DNA of 64,000 nucleotides from Mesocentrotus franciscanus. Taxonomy: Eukaryota > Echinodermata > Echinoidea > Camarodonta > Strongylocentrotidae. The notes beneath the pieces are model-generated. The model had not been told where the DNA came from. It saw only the letters and a list, made by a program, of their open reading frames with translations, and did no database searches. This document shows, piece by piece, positions 39,978 to 49,860 of this stretch. Within the stretch, counting starts at the first letter, position 1; the number at the start of each line of letters is the position of its first letter. The DNA lies in contig CP137666.1 in the NCBI GenBank assembly GCA_037976565.1, positions 53,843,271 through 53,907,270 on the forward strand, in the 5' to 3' direction. The position numbers and the translations under genes were made by a program.

Positions 39978-40310
39978 GAGAAATGAAGAGAGAGTTGAAG
40001 AGGTGGGGAGAGGGTGACATAAAATGTAATAGGATGAGAAAGAACAAGCTAGAGAGCAAGAAAACCGATAAAAGGGGTAAGAGTCTTAAATGTTGACGAT
40101 ACGCCATGGGACTCGACACAATCCCTTTAGTTTTTCCCATGCTGGTCCTTCGCAATGTATATAAGCAGTAGGAAACAAGAGAATTGAAACATAAATTAAG
40201 AGAAATACATAATGGAGAAATAATGGAGAGGATGGAGGGACAGAAGTAGATAATTAAATGGATAGAGAGAAAGAGGAGATTGAGAGGGAGGGAGAATGAA
40301 ATAAGGTAAC
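39500..40310. repeat. purine-rich region with (AG)16
   Basis: Several plus-strand purine blocks (about 39505-39535, 39719-39780, 39941-40015, 40200-40310), including an uninterrupted AG run at 39941-39972. Leu/Ser-rich minus frames here are artefacts. Confidence 0.85.
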
Positions 40311-41403
40311 AACATTTTGCTCATCGAGGAAGCGCGCTTGAAATGAGTGACAACGGCAGACCGTGGGGCGAATGAGCTGCCACAAGAACCCGCGTCAAGC
40401 GTTATATCCCACGGTTGATAAATCAACGTACCTGTTGTACGATCTAGAACAAATACAATCTCATTTTTCGGATTTTCTTATTATCTTCTTGCCCTCTCCC
40501 TCTCACATTTGCGATTTTGTTTTTGCGTCCACATTAGGGTGTTGGAATGAAGAAGGAGAGAGTAGATTAGAACAGGTGTGAGGGTGGTGATAATAAAATG
40601 ACATGGGGTGATTGAGCGAGATTGGTAGAAATCATGTGAAGACCAATCATTTATCATAATTGAGCACAATACACAATTGTTTTGATGATACCCGAGAGCT
40701 GTGAATACATACACACGAAGATAGAATCCCATAAGTTTGTAACGGGTTATCTGTATAGGACCCTCTATAGTGTTGTCGACTGTATCTTTTACCAATATGT
40801 CAGTATTTAAAAGAAGAAAATCGATGTTTAAACAAGTAAATTTGGCAGAAGGCATATTATGTTTGAATACCATTCCGATAATGACATAACAGACGCGTTT
40901 TCGAAATTGATACAGCAAAATATGCTATTATATGTTGAGATAACAAAGGTTCATGTAAGGTTTTTAGCAAGCCTAAATTTGAGGGGGGAAATATTATCAA
41001 AGTAACAAATCCTCAAAGAAATAAAAAGGAATAAAGCAAGAATCTCCATGATTGTGAACACCGCTTGTAAGAATTCATAACATACGATATAAAATAGGCC
41101 TATATATTAGAGGGAAAATCGGAAGGGCGTTCACTCTGTCATAAGTCGATTTGCTCGGTATAACAAAAATTTGTTCTGATTTAGGCCTATCTCTACCACA
41201 TGCTCTATATTTCAAAAAATATAGTGTATTTGTTGTGTTAGATACGATTATATTTTTGATAATTGGTAGAGAGTATAACAAGTTGAATTTCTATAGCTCT
41301 TCAAGTGTTTTGATATGAAGATGTTTATCAGTGTATTGATTTGTATGAACCCCTTTTTTCTTCTTTCTAAAACTCTCATGACAAACGGAGAGAAAACAGA
41401 GCA

Positions 41404-41423
41404 GGGAAACATTAATGTTTCCC
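41404..41423. promoter_or_regulatory. 20-bp perfect palindrome around ATTAAT
   Basis: GGGAAACATTAATGTTTCCC is self-complementary over 20 bases. The centre ATTAAT holds two opposed TAAT homeodomain cores, and the AAACATTAATGTTT arms also resemble paired forkhead-like half-sites. It could be a dimeric homeodomain or forkhead site, including engrailed autoregulation. Function is inferred. Confidence 0.3.
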
Positions 41424-42982
41424 AAGCAAGTGTTACTATATATACTTAATGTTTCATGCTACAAATAAATAATTTGGTTCGTAATTAAATACAGAAAAGC
41501 GTTTAAAAAAAAAATCAACATTCTTACATAAAAACATTCAACTATAAACCAATTGGGCTAGAATAAACATGATGATTAATTGTACATAATAAATAACGGA
41601 ATCCTCCTCTTGCAACTTATAAATTATGATCAAATTGACTCAATTTTATGACTCTTGAACGGGTTTTCACATCATTAAGCTTTCAGAGGATAACGAGATA
41701 CATTAGTGTGTATATCAATCAATCAAGCCATTTACGTTTGCAACTGTAGACAGGAGTAAAACAAATAATAAATTTAGATTGTCAAACTCAATTTGTTATG
41801 CGTCTCTTTTGAATACTAACACGCGGCCACTTTTAAATGAAATGTCTTTAAATTTCCCCTCAACTTTGCCATGTTTAACCATCATTAAATGAAACGTATT
41901 CATACAAACAGGTATTACATTATTGGTTTGACTTGGTAACATGCTTTATTCTCTGGCTTGGCGTAATTTGTATTTCAAACATGTGTGCATAATTATTGTA
42001 TACAGACGTGATAAAAGCCATAAGCCGTTTATGACATAAAATATGACATAAGAAAAATAGTTTACAGTAATGACTTCAGGATTTATAAGTATAGCCTATT
42101 CAAGATAGTTATTAAAATGATTTGTATCATTTTTGTTTCGTTGTTGATATATCAATTATGCTATGATATATAAAGTCGTCAGTTTAGAACTAGAAGTGTG
42201 CTTTAACTCGTATACCCTTCTAACTTCGAATAGGTCAGGGATATAAACTTTAAAATACAATTTGTTCAATCACGGATTGAAGGTGACAAGTTTTAGGTAA
42301 ATAACAAAGAATGAGAATGTGTACCTTTGTCTATTTTTATATTATTTGATATTTTCTACTGCAAATGCCTGATATTTTGGAGTTAACGGATAGTAAAAAA
42401 CGATGCATGCAGTCTGAAAAATTATAGAACATCTCATGACGAAAAAAATCTACGTTAAGTCTTATTTGAAGGTCAAAAGGTTTCGAATCTGATGTGACGC
42501 CATGCACGTAACTTTCGCGTGCTATCACAACAGAATGACGAAAATATATTGTTTTCCGTAACATAGCTTAATTATGAATTATCTATCAGACGTAAACCTT
42601 TAACATTGAAACATCAATGTAATGAATACAGATTCACTAACGCTTAAATATTTGACAGTTCGTATAACGTCTACATTATCTCTATAGAATATGCCATAGA
42701 ATATGTATGTGTGGGGGTCAGTAGTTCATAATGATCTATAATTATCATGATTATATGTTTCATATTAATTCAGGTAAGACGAGAGGGGAGGAGGGGGAGA
42801 AACTTGTGAAGATTCAACCAGAAATTGGGAAGGAAGATTCGAAAATTTCGACCACATTGAAAGGAAAGGATGCGGTGAGGTGGGATTATTAAATTAGGTC
42901 GTTAGTTGTTGCGAGAATCACGCGCAAAGATGTGACAAGTATAAGACGACTAGACAAATTACCGGAAAAATCCGTCTTACCC

Positions 42983-43019
42983 GTTACCATGGTAACATAT
43001 GTTTCTCATCTTCTTTGAT
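42983..43019. promoter_or_regulatory. RFX X-box palindrome with adjacent TCF-type site
   Basis: GTTACCATGGTAAC at 42983-42996 is a perfect 14-bp palindrome and matches the bipartite RFX X-box consensus GTTRCCATGGYAAC without a mismatch. CTTTGAT, a TCF/LEF-type motif, follows at 43013-43019. The site lies in the engrailed intron about 1 kb downstream of exon 1. Occupancy is unproven. Confidence 0.5.
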
Positions 43020-43988
43020 ATCATATTCACTCTCTTCAGTTCCCACAGATAAAAGATTAAGTTTTGTTAGTCAAATTTGTTTACGAATGTCATAAGGTAT
43101 TAAGAGGGGGATTTGACAGAGAGAAAAACTAAAAGGTATGACGTAGAATAAATTTCGATCAATTTCAATCAATCAGTCATGACCTTCTCTCTTAATATCA
43201 TAAACGGTATATAAACATCGGGATAAATATTGACTAATTATTTGAAGCTTAACAATACATGCTTGAATAAGTATTACATTGAATTAATTCCAGAATTTGC
43301 CATCTATAATTATCTTGTATCAAATACATAATATACATTCATTACGTTTTCGATAGTTTGGTTATTTTGGTTATTTTGTTTACATAAATTGTGTTAAGCT
43401 TTCTTTAAGTTATTATATTATTTCATTATCATAATTATTATGCTCTTTTCGAAATTTATTGAGCGCCAAAAAACTCGAACATATTTTATTTGTTTGTTTC
43501 TTTATTTTTTTATACATGTATTTGGTTTCTCTTATCTACTAAGAAATATTCATGTGCTGTATTATTAAATTTCGATTTGCGGCTGCAAAGTTGCTTTAAT
43601 TATATAAAGCTTTAATTTATTGAAACACTTAAGATGTTGACTCTAAATTATAAACTACATTGATATTTATCACGTTGACGAGATTAAAAGGTTTATTTAA
43701 TAACAATCCAAACAATTACACACACAAAACTTGTGGAAAAGGCATAAAGTGACATTTGTGACATTAATCGACCACCTTACTATCTAAAAAAAATACAGAG
43801 AGAATAACCTTGAAAATGATATCGACTATACCAGCATGCAGGCTATCGCATAATAATTAATGTAATATTAAAATGTTTCCCTTTAGTTTTGCTAGCAAAA
43901 GAGTGCACGGTGCTCAATAAAATTGACGATTGGGTGACACTGACAAAATCTTGAGAATAAGTAACACGTTTTAGAAACGTTTTCTCAC

Positions 43989-44346
43989 CTGATGACGGCC
44001 TGTCCGAGTAGCGTGTACAGTAAACCCATGCTGGCCATGATTGCGACGTCGAGGATTTCGTTGACGCTTTATCCCCCGCGCCCAGCGGGCGGGCCTCATC
44101 GCATCGCTTGGAGACATTCGTTCTGTCCTGTCTCTCGACCTCGTGTTCATCCTCCTTACGATGGTGCGCCTTACTCGGCTTTCTCGATCCGCCGAACTCG
44201 GGTCCGAGGATGGTTTCGATGAAGAAGTCCGTGAAGCGTGTCTTGACAGCGAGGTCATTGTCAGAGTGGGACCGAGGGACGTGGAGAGGGTGATGGTGTG
44301 GTGTCGGTGATCGCGGCTCGCGGCCGCCTAGAGATAGGGCTGACAT
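43989..44346 (-). CDS. en: engrailed homeobox protein, coding exon 1 (N-terminus, EH1, EH2)
   Basis: First coding exon of engrailed, a nuclear homeodomain repressor used in segment, neural and skeletal patterning. It encodes residues 1-119 and the first base of Gly120. The N-terminus is His/Pro-rich. Residues 41-52 read FFIETILGPEFG, the EH1 motif that recruits Groucho/TLE corepressors. Residues 104-120 read WPAWVYCTRYSDRPSSG, the EH2 hexapeptide region that contacts Pbx/Exd through its Trp residues. The exon ends TCATCAG and is followed by a donor GTGAGA at 43988-43983. Splicing in phase 1 to the exon at 2197-2597 rebuilds SSG-PRTRK, exactly the EH2/EH3 junction of engrailed. The start is the ATG at 44346-44344 (context ACCATGT, A at -3). 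The reading frame stays open upstream to a TAA near 44500 but contains no other ATG. An upstream exon is possible but not required. Confidence 0.96.
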
Positions 44347-44879
44347 GGTATCGACCACCCGCCTGCAGCTCCCGCTGGTATCCGTGCAGACAAGAAAACC
44401 TATGGCGAAGAAATCTCCCTTTGAAAGATGTCTTGTAACGACCTTCCTGGATACCTCTGTTTGTATTTCACAGTGGTAGATATTGAGACACAGTTTTTTT
44501 AATGTATGCTTATTAAGGATATTCCAAATATCTGATTGAAGAAAATACGTTGTCAGCCGGTGTCACTCGAGGATAGAAGAGAATTAGAGAGTCAAGAAAC
44601 TTTGAGACACAACGCATGCATTGTGAGCAATTGTCACAGAGAGAGATGTTAGAATAGAAGCAAACGAAACTAAAACATGAGTTTCAACTTTCTCGACAGG
44701 TCTATTTGTTTTCAATATCGGGCCCCAAATAGTGTGCTCCAGGAGTGAGGGAGTGGGGGCAAAACAAAAATGCGAAAGTTTGTATGGATTGTAAGCGCCG
44801 CCCGCAAATGGACAAATCACCTCGCTCGTTAAAAGAGATCGCCACTCAATTTCTTCATCTGCTTCACACAATACACCGT
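44347..44879 (-). other. presumed 5' UTR and leader region of engrailed
   Basis: Lies between the ATG and the candidate promoter. The frame in register with exon 1 is open from a TAA near 44500 down to the ATG but has no Met. A pyrimidine-rich stretch near 44385-44400 followed by CAG at about 44374 resembles a weak 3' splice site, so a separate 5' UTR exon is possible. Nothing else is recognised. Confidence 0.4.
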
Positions 44880-44960
44880 AGGAGTCTATCACCCGCCGGC
44901 CAATGGGAGACCAGGGTTGGAGTGACGTCACCTCCATTTCCGCGGTATGGGAGAGAGGGA
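44880..44960 (-). promoter_or_regulatory. candidate engrailed proximal promoter: inverted CCAAT box and CRE
   Basis: About 550-585 bp upstream of the engrailed ATG. The plus strand reads GGCCAATGGG (CCAAT at 44900-44904), an NF-Y-type box, and TGACGTCA at 44923-44930, a perfect cAMP/CREB-ATF palindrome. The segment is GC-richer than its surroundings and is followed upstream by a GA-rich tract (about 44950-45000). No good TATA box on the minus strand lies between it and the ATG; a weak TTAATAAG lies at about 44511-44518. Position, CCAAT and CRE together suggest the proximal promoter. The transcription start is not determined. Confidence 0.45.
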
Positions 44961-45010
44961 GAGAGAGAAGGGGAAAGAGGAGGAGAGGGTGAGGGGTGGG
45001 TACGGTGAAA

Positions 45011-46810
45011 ATACAAATCAGATTGCACACACCTGACGGGAAAGAGTGGGGGTAGAAGTCATAATACTCCCGAGGGGGAGCGGGAGAAATCGAAGAGCTA
45101 CAAATCAACAAATTATTGCTTTCAACTCAACATATTCATCTTCATTTTGTTAGCTGCTGCATGGCTCGTTGACGAGTCGAAGAAGTTTTGTTGGTCAAGG
45201 CCAGACTTAGGTGCGCGAGACACAATGGGGACGAGACATCAATAAGCTTTGGGTATGGACTATTGTGACACTTTGGAGCTGGGGTTAGTAAAGAATACAT
45301 CCTCTCTCATCGCGACCAACTTATGAAAGATAAGAAAGCTAAATGAAATCAAAATACATAACTATCGTGCAGTAAATCAAGATCTCGACAAGGGGGGGAA
45401 AAAAGACAAAGACAAAGATAATGATGTCAGTGCATAAGGTTATTTCATTGCTCGCAATTTGTTTGCACCAAATCAGAATATAAATAGAAAATCTTTATAA
45501 ACGCTTCTAGTAATGTCCATTTTCAACATGAGTGTAATATATTTAAACTTCTGAGTTATTTGAAGAAGAAAAATGATTACTCTAAAGTAACATAATTAAA
45601 GTGATTGAAGGAAAATAGGCAAAAACAAGACGCAGGGGGTGGGGGGGGGGGCTGGTGGCTGGAGCTTCACGAGAATCGCAAAAGTGCCAATATTCCGTAT
45701 TCCGTCATATCATCATTCGGGCAGAGAGGTGGCCTTTTGAATTTTCAAATCTTGTCTAGAGTATGATTAAATTTTCAAATTACCATCAAAGGTTATATAA
45801 AGATGAACAATGCATCAAAATGTGATAATTTGTGGTCGTTCGCTTTGCTCTTCTAGCAAATTTGTGCAAATGGAATATGGATATCCGATTATGTGTGCAA
45901 AAGTCGACAGCCTCCCTTGTATTATTGCGTACACCCATAATTTTGATAAGATGTACTGAAGTTTTAAGTTTAATACGACTTATAAAGAATGGGCGTATTT
46001 TTTATGCATAATCAAAGATATTATACAGTCTGTAATATTATTTATTCATTTATTGCAACCATGAGTTGGATTTCATACAATAAAAAGGCAGGCATAAAAA
46101 TGGTTCACAATATAGTTATATATATATATATATATATATATACTCTGTACAATAAAACTGTATAAATTGACACTTTAAATACATAGATATGAAGAAGAGA
46201 AAAAAAAAACATTCAAGAGCAATCGCATTTAAACATAGTTATAAGGTACATGGGACTTCACAGGACCAATAATCATATATCAAGTGACATCAAAGTATTG
46301 TTCAGAAGAATTAAAATTGAGGGAGATTTCGAAAAAGAGGGAAAAAGAGTAAACCCACATGAATGAACAGAAAGATCATAAGATTGGAGTAATACGCAGA
46401 TAACGCAAAGTTTTAGCTTTAAGAGTAACGAGCAAGCAGCAAATGATGCAGGTGCATTGGAATTACAACCCTGACTTACAACAATAAACATGTATTGTAG
46501 CATTTTGTAAGCACATTATTGATCATATTTCTAACTTGAATACGTAAAAATATCACGGCGTTCATTAAAAAGAAGACAATTTCAATGAATGTGAATATAC
46601 ATATACACGTATTCTAAAATCACACGAAGTAATAAAAAATGCTTACCTCTTTTAGGATTGCACATTAATATTGTTTGTCAAATTTAACCAGATTAATATA
46701 ATTAGGAAAGGGTCTACATGAAAGTAGTCTCGGGTTGTTGCATTTACAGAAGAAAATTAATAATGGTAGGTCTATTCTTATTATCATTATCACCACCATT
46801 ATCACAACTA
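45011..46810. other. upstream flank of engrailed, no gene recognised
   Basis: AT-rich, with a G-run (GGGGGTGGGGGGGGGGGCTGG, about 45636-45655) and a TA microsatellite. No coding frame is supported. Confidence 0.55.
46117..46142. repeat. (TA)n microsatellite
   Basis: TA run upstream of engrailed. Confidence 0.9.
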
Positions 46811-46819
46811 TCATTATCG

Positions 46820-46965
46820 TTAGTAGTAGTAATAGTAGTAGTAGTAGTAGTAGTAGTAGTCATGGTAATAGTAGTAGTTGTTGTTGTAGTACAATGTAGT
46901 AGTACTAGTAGCCATGGTGGTAGTAGTAGTAGAGGTAGTAGTAATAGTAGTAGTATTAGAAGTGC

Positions 46966-47009
<44 letters not shown>

Positions 47010-47030
47010 CATGTAGTAGTACAAGTAGGA
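46820..47030. repeat. (TAG)n trinucleotide microsatellite
   Basis: About 210 bp of TAG repeats with interruptions. The Val- and Ser-run frame over it is an artefact. Confidence 0.95.
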
Positions 47031-47162
47031 TCAGTTTTAGCAGCAGCAGTTTTAGTGAAGATAATTATAGAATATTAACAAATTAATTCACTAGAAATAA
47101 TGTATTTTGCAAAGTAAATACCCAAATAAGGAATACATCATCCATAGAGGCCGAAAAGTATG

Positions 47163-47377
47163 AACACTGGGCAAAAATGTGCCATGAGGGTAATAATGTA
47201 TCCACACCACTTTGGGCACTCTCTTTTTTTTTTACACAACTTGGTTAATATTTTCCAATATCCTATATTTTGACCCTAATTGGAAATATATTACTCAATT
47301 TGGGTAAAGAAAATGCCCAAAGTTGGTTAGATACATAATATTAACCTCATGTGGGAAATTGTTTATACCCAATATTT
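47163..47377. mobile_element. palindromic MITE, about 215 bp
   Basis: The two halves are imperfect reverse complements of each other over about 100 bp. Left blocks ATGAGGGTAATAATGTATC, CACTTTGGGCA and ATTTTCCAAT recur inverted on the right as ATGAGGTTAATATTATGTATC, AACTTTGGGCA and ATATTTCCAAT. The termini are ACACTGGGCA and, inverted, ATATTGGGTA. A foldback structure without coding capacity is diagnostic of a MITE. The target-site duplication is unclear, perhaps TA. Confidence 0.7.
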
Positions 47378-47619
47378 TTAAGAATGGCGTAAAAACAATG
47401 AAGACTATATGAGAAGTAGAAAAAGAGCCAAATTAAAAGCCTATTAACTTTTAAGGCAGAAGAAGATGTTCCAATAACAAAAATAAGGCTGTATTCAAGA
47501 TCTAAAAGAAAGTGATAAAGTATACTATTATGTTTGACATAGTTAGGGTGTATACCTGCGACAGGACCCTGTTAACATGATATCTTTCCTTTTCGATAAC
47601 TACTATTCACAACATTTTT

Positions 47620-47679
47620 TCTTCTCTCTCTCTCCCTCTCCCCTCCTATTTTCTTTATCTCTCTCTCTCTCTCTCTCTT
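47620..47679. repeat. (CT)n microsatellite
   Basis: CT-rich block with a pure run at 47658-47679. Confidence 0.9.
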
Positions 47680-48169
47680 ATAAATGTATAAAGATGTATA
47701 CACGTATTTCACTCATCTCTCTTTTTATTCCCACCTTGACTTTAGTATGCAGTCCATTTCCCTAGGTGGGCTCGTACCTCATTTTTTCCCATCTGTTTTA
47801 AACAAAACAGGTCAAATTTTACTGTACAGGTTTGTAAGAAAATTTCAACATTCTTATTTCCCAAATCATAAATCTTCTCCATACCTTTGCTTAATGTTTT
47901 CATATTTTAAAAATTTTGTAAAATTTCTTCTGAACAAATACAGTCATTTAGCTTGAACTATTTAGCTCGAAATTGAATTGCTTATATCGTGTGAATATGC
48001 TCTCATTCATTTCATCGAGTAAACTTGCAAGAAGCCATGCATCCACGTTAAAACGTAAATTGCTGTTAGTGCTGATCTAGTGGGCTATGGTCAATGAACT
48101 TTACATCTTTCTAAAAATGATCTTTCCTGTTTCCGTCGATGGTGTCGAATATATTTCTTGGCCATCGCA

Positions 48170-48557
48170 CATAACGTGTGATCCCCCGCCCAACCATGCA
48201 CCTCCAACTATCTCCTTGCACGCTAGAATGGCGAACCCCCTCCATATCTACAAGGTGCTGTCGTCAAGAGTTCAGATCTACGTTTCCCCCGATGACTTGT
48301 CTCCCAGTTCCACTTTGGTTGTCTCGGCATTCGGTTACAGTTTATCGAGGCCTGACAGTTGTCGGTGTAGGCCAAACTCGGTGAGTTTTCGAGCTCAACC
48401 TTTACTCTAACTTGTTGCAAAACCGTCATGCAAGCCACAAAAGTAAATCGTGTCTTTTTGCCCATGAAACCGCATGACGAGTATTGGCGCAACGTCGGTC
48501 GGCGCGCGTGCCATGCCATAGGTCACACATTTCACCAAATGCGCAGAACTCTCTTTT
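48170..48557. other. GC-richer low-repeat block upstream of engrailed
   Basis: Open frames overlap on both strands (plus 48087-48410, minus 48223-48519), but none is recognisable. A donor-like CTCG|GTGAGT occurs at about 48379. It may be a regulatory module or the continuation of the decayed block next to it. Confidence 0.3.
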
Positions 48558-49084
48558 TTAGATAGATTTACTTATACTGCCGTCTTCGCTTATAGAGAGA
48601 TTATTTTTGAGTATTTCCTTTATGAGTAAGCGAACAAAGTCTTTGATGTCTTCAGGGGTAGAAAATGCCGCCCCTGACGACTTCTGCTGGAGGCCAAAAG
48701 CGATCAGCTACGGTCGGTTGAGCTTCATTTCGGCTAGGCAGGAGAGCGTTGAATTGGAAACGTCCCGCCAGCTCACTGGCTTCCGCAAATACGTGCAACA
48801 CGATACGACGCCGCGGTCTCTACTCTCTCACCGGCCGACTGAGGGGTTGAATGCTGAGACGGCTCCCCTCTACATCTCCATAAGCATTGCATAGACGGTC
48901 TCCTTCTTAAAGCTTATAGTGCTCCCTCCGGTGATGGTCGCTTCACGTCTGTTCTCCTCCTTGACCCAATATGCTTTATTCAGTCCCATCAATTTAGATA
49001 TTTTGTAGCCTCCTAGAGCAAGTTTTCTTGAATTATAGATTGAACTCGAGAGGCCCAGCGCTTCTACATCACCTAAATCCATCA
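48558..49084 (-). pseudogene. unidentified decayed coding-like block
   Basis: One minus-strand frame runs from a Met near 49084 for about 70 codons to a stop at about 48874. After two interruptions it continues with about 90 more codons, broken once, to the terminal TAA at 48560-48558. The first part contains ALGGYKISKLMGLNKAYW and ATITGGSTISFKKETV. The last part contains STPEDIKDFVRLLIKEILK. Composition is protein-like (amphipathic, balanced, GC-richer than its flanks) and unlike the microsatellite frames. No confident family match. The first part has a faint resemblance to the last beta strands of gasdermin-type pore-forming domains; a transposon ORF is equally possible. Interrupted, so a pseudogene or a set of mis-joined exons. 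Confidence 0.3.
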
Positions 49085-49557
49085 CTTATGTATTTGTTGA
49101 AAGGGGTTCGCTGGATGGTTTTAAAAATTAACGTATAATAGTGATTGGTTTAGCACTCCAAGTGACGGTTCAATAAAAGTCTTATTTCATTAACTTGAAT
49201 GGTGAATAGTAAGTTGTAACCTATACACCTATTATAACGATAGATTACTTTAAAATGTCCATAAGTCAAATATTGAATATAATTCTCTCCTTCCAAACAG
49301 TTTACCTTCCTGAATGAAAATATAATGTTTAAAACTATTTACCGGGGTTCTGATACATGGCAAAATTATGTATCTCGAGAAACGATTGAGAAATGAAAAA
49401 AAAACACTATTTACAAAGTTGATATCTACGTATATCTTTTCCGAGTCAACGAGTCCACTCTTTGCACGTTGTACTAGACGAATTTGATTAATCCACACCA
49501 TTAATTCTTATTACGTAACCGACGTTTTTTGTTCAACCTCATCTGTTACTCCCACTT

Positions 49558-49860
49558 ACCTTTTAACTAGTATAGTCTGCATATCCACAGAACCATCATG
49601 TTTACGCTTTGGTAAAGTGTTTACTAATATGGAAAATAACAACGGACCCAAAAAAGATCCCTGAGGTACTCGCATCCATACGATTGGTGAATCAGATTCA
49701 GTTCCGTGATGTAAAGCTTGTTCGCGATCTGTATGATAGGATCTAAACCATTTTATGCAATAATTACAAGAACATTATAGCAGTTAATTTTCTATAGTAT
49801 GAAGAACATGATATTGTGATTAATGTTTTAAATGCTTTTGACAGTCTTTATAAGCTGCAT
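49558..49860 (-). pseudogene. decayed LINE reverse-transcriptase fragment
   Basis: Minus-strand translation in two frames gives LSKAFKTL near 49845, IKWFRSYHTDREQ near 49760-49720, and VPQGSFLGPLLFSILVNTLP near 49665-49605. These are the ordered DLSKAFDT, KWFRSYL-DR-Q and GVPQGS-LGPLLF-I--NDLP blocks of non-LTR reverse transcriptases. Further on, the catalytic YADD box has decayed to YADY and sits in a shifted frame. Internal stops and at least two frameshifts make it inactive. It is a clade of CR1/Jockey/RTE character; the exact family is undetermined. Confidence 0.8.

Larger units (their letters stand above)
37052..42982. other. 5' part of the engrailed intron, no gene recognised
   Basis: Very AT-rich, with the purine-rich region at 39.5-40.3 kb and the palindrome at 41.4 kb. 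An AT-rich (ATT)-like stretch near 43410-43470 with an adjacent GCGCTC may be another tail remnant. No coding frame stands out. Confidence 0.6.
2598..43988 (-). other. engrailed intron, 41,391 bp, phase 1
   Basis: Single intron between the EH2 and EH3 coding blocks. The donor is GTGAGA at 43988-43983; the acceptor is ACCACAG ending at 2598 with branch CTAAC at 2642-2638. Joining the exons gives an uninterrupted engrailed protein, so both ends are fixed to the base. The intron makes up about 65% of the window. I see no intact protein gene in it on either strand: the longer open frames are either low-complexity repeats or lack homology and codon signal. What can be recognised (SINEs, LINE tails, microsatellites, TF-site candidates) is listed separately. 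Long introns of developmental homeobox genes commonly carry enhancers, but regulatory activity here is inference. Confidence 0.95.

Noticed and set aside
39705..40155. Leu/Ser/Pro-rich frames resembling membrane segments
   Set aside because: They lie over the purine-rich tract; hydrophobic runs come from CT repeats.
44347..44358. Engrailed start at the GTG at 44358
   Set aside because: That codon is GTG, not ATG. Nuclear genes of animals start at ATG, so the in-frame ATG at 44346 is used.
44584..45111. 175-codon minus frame upstream of engrailed
   Set aside because: It crosses a GA-rich tract and the candidate promoter, has no recognisable domain and does not join engrailed in frame.
46718..47086. 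122-codon frame rich in Val and Ser
   Set aside because: It translates a TAG microsatellite; there is no protein complexity.
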